This document shows, piece by piece, positions 44,844-47,555 of a stretch of DNA of 47,555 nucleotides. This DNA is from a virus, in the IMG/VR virus record IMGVR_UViG_3300044730_001643, positions 1 to 47,555 of that record; one strand, written 5' to 3'. The position numbers and the translations under genes were made by a program. Below the pieces are notes generated by a model. That model did not search any database and had not been told where the DNA came from. It saw only the letters and a program-made list of their open reading frames with translations. Each line of letters begins with the position of its first letter. Position 1 is the first letter of the stretch.

Positions 44844-47555
44844 TCAGCCTCCAAAAACTATTGACATGGCGATTGCCTTGCCAGTTGATGCGTATGTCGG
44901 TGTTTGCCATTCTAAACCAGTAGAAGTTGAAGAATTAGCCACAAGTATCTGACCATTCGTGCCGACAGTTAAATTGTCCACTGTGTTGTCTGCCGTGCCG
45001 ACGAGTAGGTCACCTTTTGCATTAATCGTGGATAAAAGAACGTCCACTGCTGTCGCCCCAACTTCAACCCAAACACCATCAAAATAGACGTAGGTCGCAC
45101 CATCATCTGAGTCAAACCATAGTTCACCGCTCAACGGAGAAGACGGAGCAGTTGAGGAAACGGTGATTCTTGCACCATTCGGTATGCCACCGATTTCCAC
45201 CCAAGACGAATCGTAGTAAATGAAAGTTTGACCAGTGTCAGAATCAAACCACATCTCGCCAGCGCTTGGCGAAACTGGTGCACCTGATGAAATTGTGACG
45301 TATTGTTCTGGTCCTGTCGGACCTGTCGCACCAGTAGCACCTGTCGGTCCTGTCGGACCAGTAGCACCAGTTGGTCCTGCGGTGTCAAAATTAATATATG
45401 TTGTTCCATCATTGGTGAATTGCCATTTGTCTGTTGTTTCGTTCCATATGATGGCTACATTGTCGGAGGTTCCGCGCTCTACTTCTATGCCAGCATTCGT
45501 TGTCGGGCTTCCCGTGACGCCAGAGTTGAGTACAACGATGTTGTCTTCTACGGAAAGTGTCTCAGTGTTGAGGGTCGTTGTGGTTCCGTTTACCGTCAAG
45601 TTGCCATTGACGGTCAAATCGTTTGTTACTGTAAATGAAGTAGCGGCTCGCGTTCCATCAGCCAGCAAATATTGTGGATGGTCATCGTCTGAAAGACCAG
45701 TCAATGTTCCGTGGTCTGATACTGGTGCCGTGGCAAGGTTTCCACCGCTGATGAAGGAGACACGCAAATCTTGGATTCCAGTTAGCCTCGCATTCGGAGT
45801 ATTTGTATAAGCATTTGCGGCTTGGTAAATAATCTTGTAAAGGATTCTGAACTCGGCGACAGGGAAGTCGTCAAGATTCATGTCGTTCCAGGAAGCCGCT
45901 TCGGCAGAGCCTTGGTCGGTGTATTGCGCCTGACCCATCATCGCAAAAATCGGGTCGTTCAGGTCGTTCGTGGCAACTATGTAGGTGATGCCGAACTTGT
46001 TGTTATCAATGTCTGGAGTTGACCAAACGCCACCAGAAAATTGGTTGAAGGTGACGCGAGAGGTTCCCTGTTTCATCGGGAACTTGGTTGCCGCGTCCCT
46101 CCTGTAGTGCGTATTAGTCCGATAAAAGACTGGAAGTTCCGCTCCGCCCTGCAACACTTGTTCGTGCGAATTTGCCGCTGGAGTGGCGGAATGGGTGATA
46201 TTAATTCGTAAATCTTCGTCAAAGAATGTTCCGTTCGCAATGTCAAGTTGCGCATGCGAATCAGACGAGCCGTTGCCAGTCGTCGTATAGTTGTTTACTC
46301 CGAATCCGTTGGCTATTGCTGCGCCGCGAGTTCTGTGCAAATACTCGTGCGTTGCCCAGTCAAGGGTGACTCCGTGACGTTCGTCAGCAAAGAAGTGATT
46401 AACTCCGTCGGATTGATTCCAGTACACGTAAGCGACTGGTGCTTCGGACGAAAGCGTGAAGAAAGAAGTCTTATAACTAAGAGTTCCGCTTGAGTTGTAG
46501 TAGATGTAATAGAGCGCGGAAGTGTTGGGGAGGGTGACATTTTCCGTTCCAGTTTTGACGAACCGTATGCCGTTCACCCAAATAGTGAAAGAACCAGAAA
46601 CAGGCGAAATGCTGAATTGCCTGTTGCCGTTATCAAAACTGATATTGCAACTATCTGCGTTCTCAAAACCCATCGGTTCGCTTGATGGGCGAACTGCGTT
46701 TACCCAGTTTGTTCCGTTAAACTCAAGCAACTGACCGTTTTGAGCAGAAGTGATGACAACATCTGACAAATCATTGAGCGGTCCTGTCGGTCCTGTCGGT
46801 CCAGTCGCTCCTGTAGCGCCAGTTGCGCCCGTCGGACCCGTTGCACCGACTGGTCCTGTTGCGCCAACTTCGCCCTGTGGTCCTGTTGCGCCAGTTGCTC
46901 CTGTGGCACCTGTTGCTCCATCTGCGCCGTTTGAACCAGATGGACCTGTCGCGCCCGTCGGACCTGTCGCGCCTGTTGCTCCATCTGTGCCGTTTGCGCC
47001 AGTAGCGCCTGTGGCACCAGTCGGTCCTGTAGCACCCGTTGCACCTGTAGCACCCGTTGCACCTGTAGCACCCGTTGCACCTGTAGCACCTGTAGGTCCT
47101 GTCGGTCCTGTAGCGCCACTTCCACCACCACCACCGCTCATGGGCATATTCACCCATTCGCCAGCCTCATTATCCCAAGCCAAAACATCATTCGGCTGAA
47201 TATCAGTGATATTGACATCCAACAAGTCAACAAGTTCTTCAATTTGTGGCAAATCAGTTAACTGAATCCATGAACTGGAGTAGTAAATAGAAAGATTCAA
47301 TAACTCCGAGTTGAACCAAAGATTCCCTTGCTCTACATCTACCGTTGGCGCTGTATCAGAAACAAAAACAGTTGATGTTCCGCTCCCAACTTCAATCCAC
47401 TCTCCACCAGACCTGAAGTAAAAAGAATCATTTAACGTGTCAACAGCAATTGCGCCATCAGGCAGTGAGGCTGAAGGAACACCATTTATCGCAGAAGTAA
47501 TAAGTCCAGATGCCGCCTTGAATACATCGTCTGTCGCAAGTACATTTGCAGAATC
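44844..47555 (-). CDS. collagen-like tail fibre, N-terminus outside the window
   Basis: At least 903 residues, with the frame open to the right edge. Order: a repeated '[20 protein letters not shown]' type module; [10 protein letters not shown]; about 37 Gly-X-Y triplets, mostly GAT and GPT; a long beta-rich middle ([20 protein letters not shown] onward); a second short collagen-like run (about ten triplets); two more '[20 protein letters not shown]' modules; and [15 protein letters not shown]. The Thr in the Y position of GPT and GAT is the residue glycosylated in some bacterial collagen-like proteins. Confidence 0.85.
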   Translation of the reverse strand, partial: DSANVLATDDVFKAASGLITSAINGVPSASLPDGAIAVDTLNDSFYFRSGGEWIEVGSGTSTVFVSDTAPTVDVEQGNLWFNSELLNLSIYYSSSWIQLTDLPQIEELVDLLDVNITDIQPNDVLAWDNEAGEWVNMPMSGGGGGSGATGPTGPTGATGATGATGATGATGATGATGPTGATGATGANGTDGATGATGPTGATGPSGSNGADGATGATGATGATGPQGEVGATGPVGATGPTGATGATGATGPTGPTGPLNDLSDVVITSAQNGQLLEFNGTNWVNAVRPSSEPMGFENADSCNISFDNGNRQFSISPVSGSFTIWVNGIRFVKTGTENVTLPNTSALYYIYYNSSGTLSYKTSFFTLSSEAPVAYVYWNQSDGVNHFFADERHGVTLDWATHEYLHRTRGAAIANGFGVNNYTTTGNGSSDSHAQLDIANGTFFDEDLRINITHSATPAANSHEQVLQGGAELPVFYRTNTHYRRDAATKFPMKQGTSRVTFNQFSGGVWSTPDIDNNKFGITYIVATNDLNDPIFAMMGQAQYTDQGSAEAASWNDMNLDDFPVAEFRILYKIIYQAANAYTNTPNARLTGIQDLRVSFISGGNLATAPVSDHGTLTGLSDDDHPQYLLADGTRAATSFTVTNDLTVNGNLTVNGTTTTLNTETLSVEDNIVVLNSGVTGSPTTNAGIEVERGTSDNVAIIWNETTDKWQFTNDGTTYINFDTAGPTGATGPTGPTGATGATGPTGPEQYVTISSGAPVSPSAGEMWFDSDTGQTFIYYDSSWVEIGGIPNGARITVSSTAPSSPLSGELWFDSDDGATYVYFDGVWVEVGATAVDVLLSTINAKGDLLVGTADNTVDNLTVGTNGQILVANSSTSTGLEWQTPTYASTGKAIAMSIVFGG
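46776..47118 (-). repeat. collagen-like Gly-X-Y repeat tract
   Basis: About 37 uninterrupted triplets encoded on the minus strand, nearly all GAT or GPT, with a few variants (GTD, GSN, GEV). A shorter tract encoding the same triplets lies near 45305-45378. Confidence 0.85.

Noticed and set aside
46750-47199. Plus-strand Ala-Pro-Val repeat frame
   Set aside because: Reverse of the collagen-like tract; the minus frame is open for over 900 residues with recognisable fibre modules.
1-47555. Integrated prophage or CRISPR-bearing element
   Set aside because: No integrase, excisionase, att-like direct repeats, host genes or spacer arrays were seen. The repeats present are promoter, protein-coding or short intergenic motifs.

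Overview
The window looks like part of a large, partly strand-switching genome of a tailed phage that infects an actinobacterium. Three lines of evidence support this. There is a WhiB-type regulator (13894-14211), a family found almost only in Actinobacteria and their phages. There is a VanY-type D,D-peptidase endolysin with a peptidoglycan-binding domain, next to holin-like proteins. There is a secreted Thr/Pro-rich surface protein of a kind common in Acidimicrobiia-like actinobacteria. Many structural and accessory genes resemble those of T4-like aquatic phages (tail-fibre modules, DUF6065-like and DUF6171-like proteins, 2-oxoglutarate oxygenases). A freshwater or marine actinobacterial host is the likeliest reading; this is inference. 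No terminase, portal, capsid, polymerase, integrase, tRNA or CRISPR array was found, so the window is a fragment.

Layout. (1) 1-6807, minus strand: about twenty small accessory genes, mostly of unknown function. Most start a short transcript from a near-identical promoter whose -10 box lies 6-9 bases before the ATG, which predicts leaderless mRNA. (2) 7024-10594, plus strand: an unknown protein, an HTH protein, and a MoxR-type AAA+ ATPase coupled to a zincin/VWA protein. The same promoter family drives the HTH protein and the ATPase. (3) 10595-14211: a mixed region with a helicase-associated-domain/HTH protein, a structured 0.5-kb non-coding stretch, a probable replication-loader pair with an embedded 26-residue membrane peptide, two ribbon-helix-helix-like proteins and WhiB. 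(4) 14227-17681: an HslV/proteasome-like hydrolase, a metallophosphoesterase and two winged-helix regulators. (5) 17691-21924, minus: lysis genes followed by an 884-residue C-type-lectin surface protein. (6) 22032-24935, plus: a fibre protein, an FN3/FPP-repeat protein and a GT60-like GlcNAc-transferase. (7) 24938-34980, mostly minus: six Fe(II)/2-oxoglutarate dioxygenases, a degenerate PhyH-like one, a methyltransferase-like protein, a DUF6065-like protein, a glutathione-peroxidase-like protein and a short Rossmann protein. (8) 35027-47555, minus: the adhesin region, with an FPP-repeat FN3 protein, a 947-residue fibre, a GT4 glycosyltransferase, three Gly-rich adhesins, another dioxygenase and a collagen-like fibre running off the end.

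How it may work together. The most interesting reading is a virion-protein modification island. Seven dioxygenases, several of prolyl-hydroxylase type, and a transferase resembling the enzyme that puts GlcNAc on hydroxyproline sit among proteins with FPPFFPP and Gly-Pro-Thr repeats, which would be natural substrates. This is a hypothesis. Two repeated DNA motifs form a second layer: fifteen leaderless promoters with an invariant spacer, and eight copies of a TACGGTGG-type site that keep one orientation whatever the direction of the genes.
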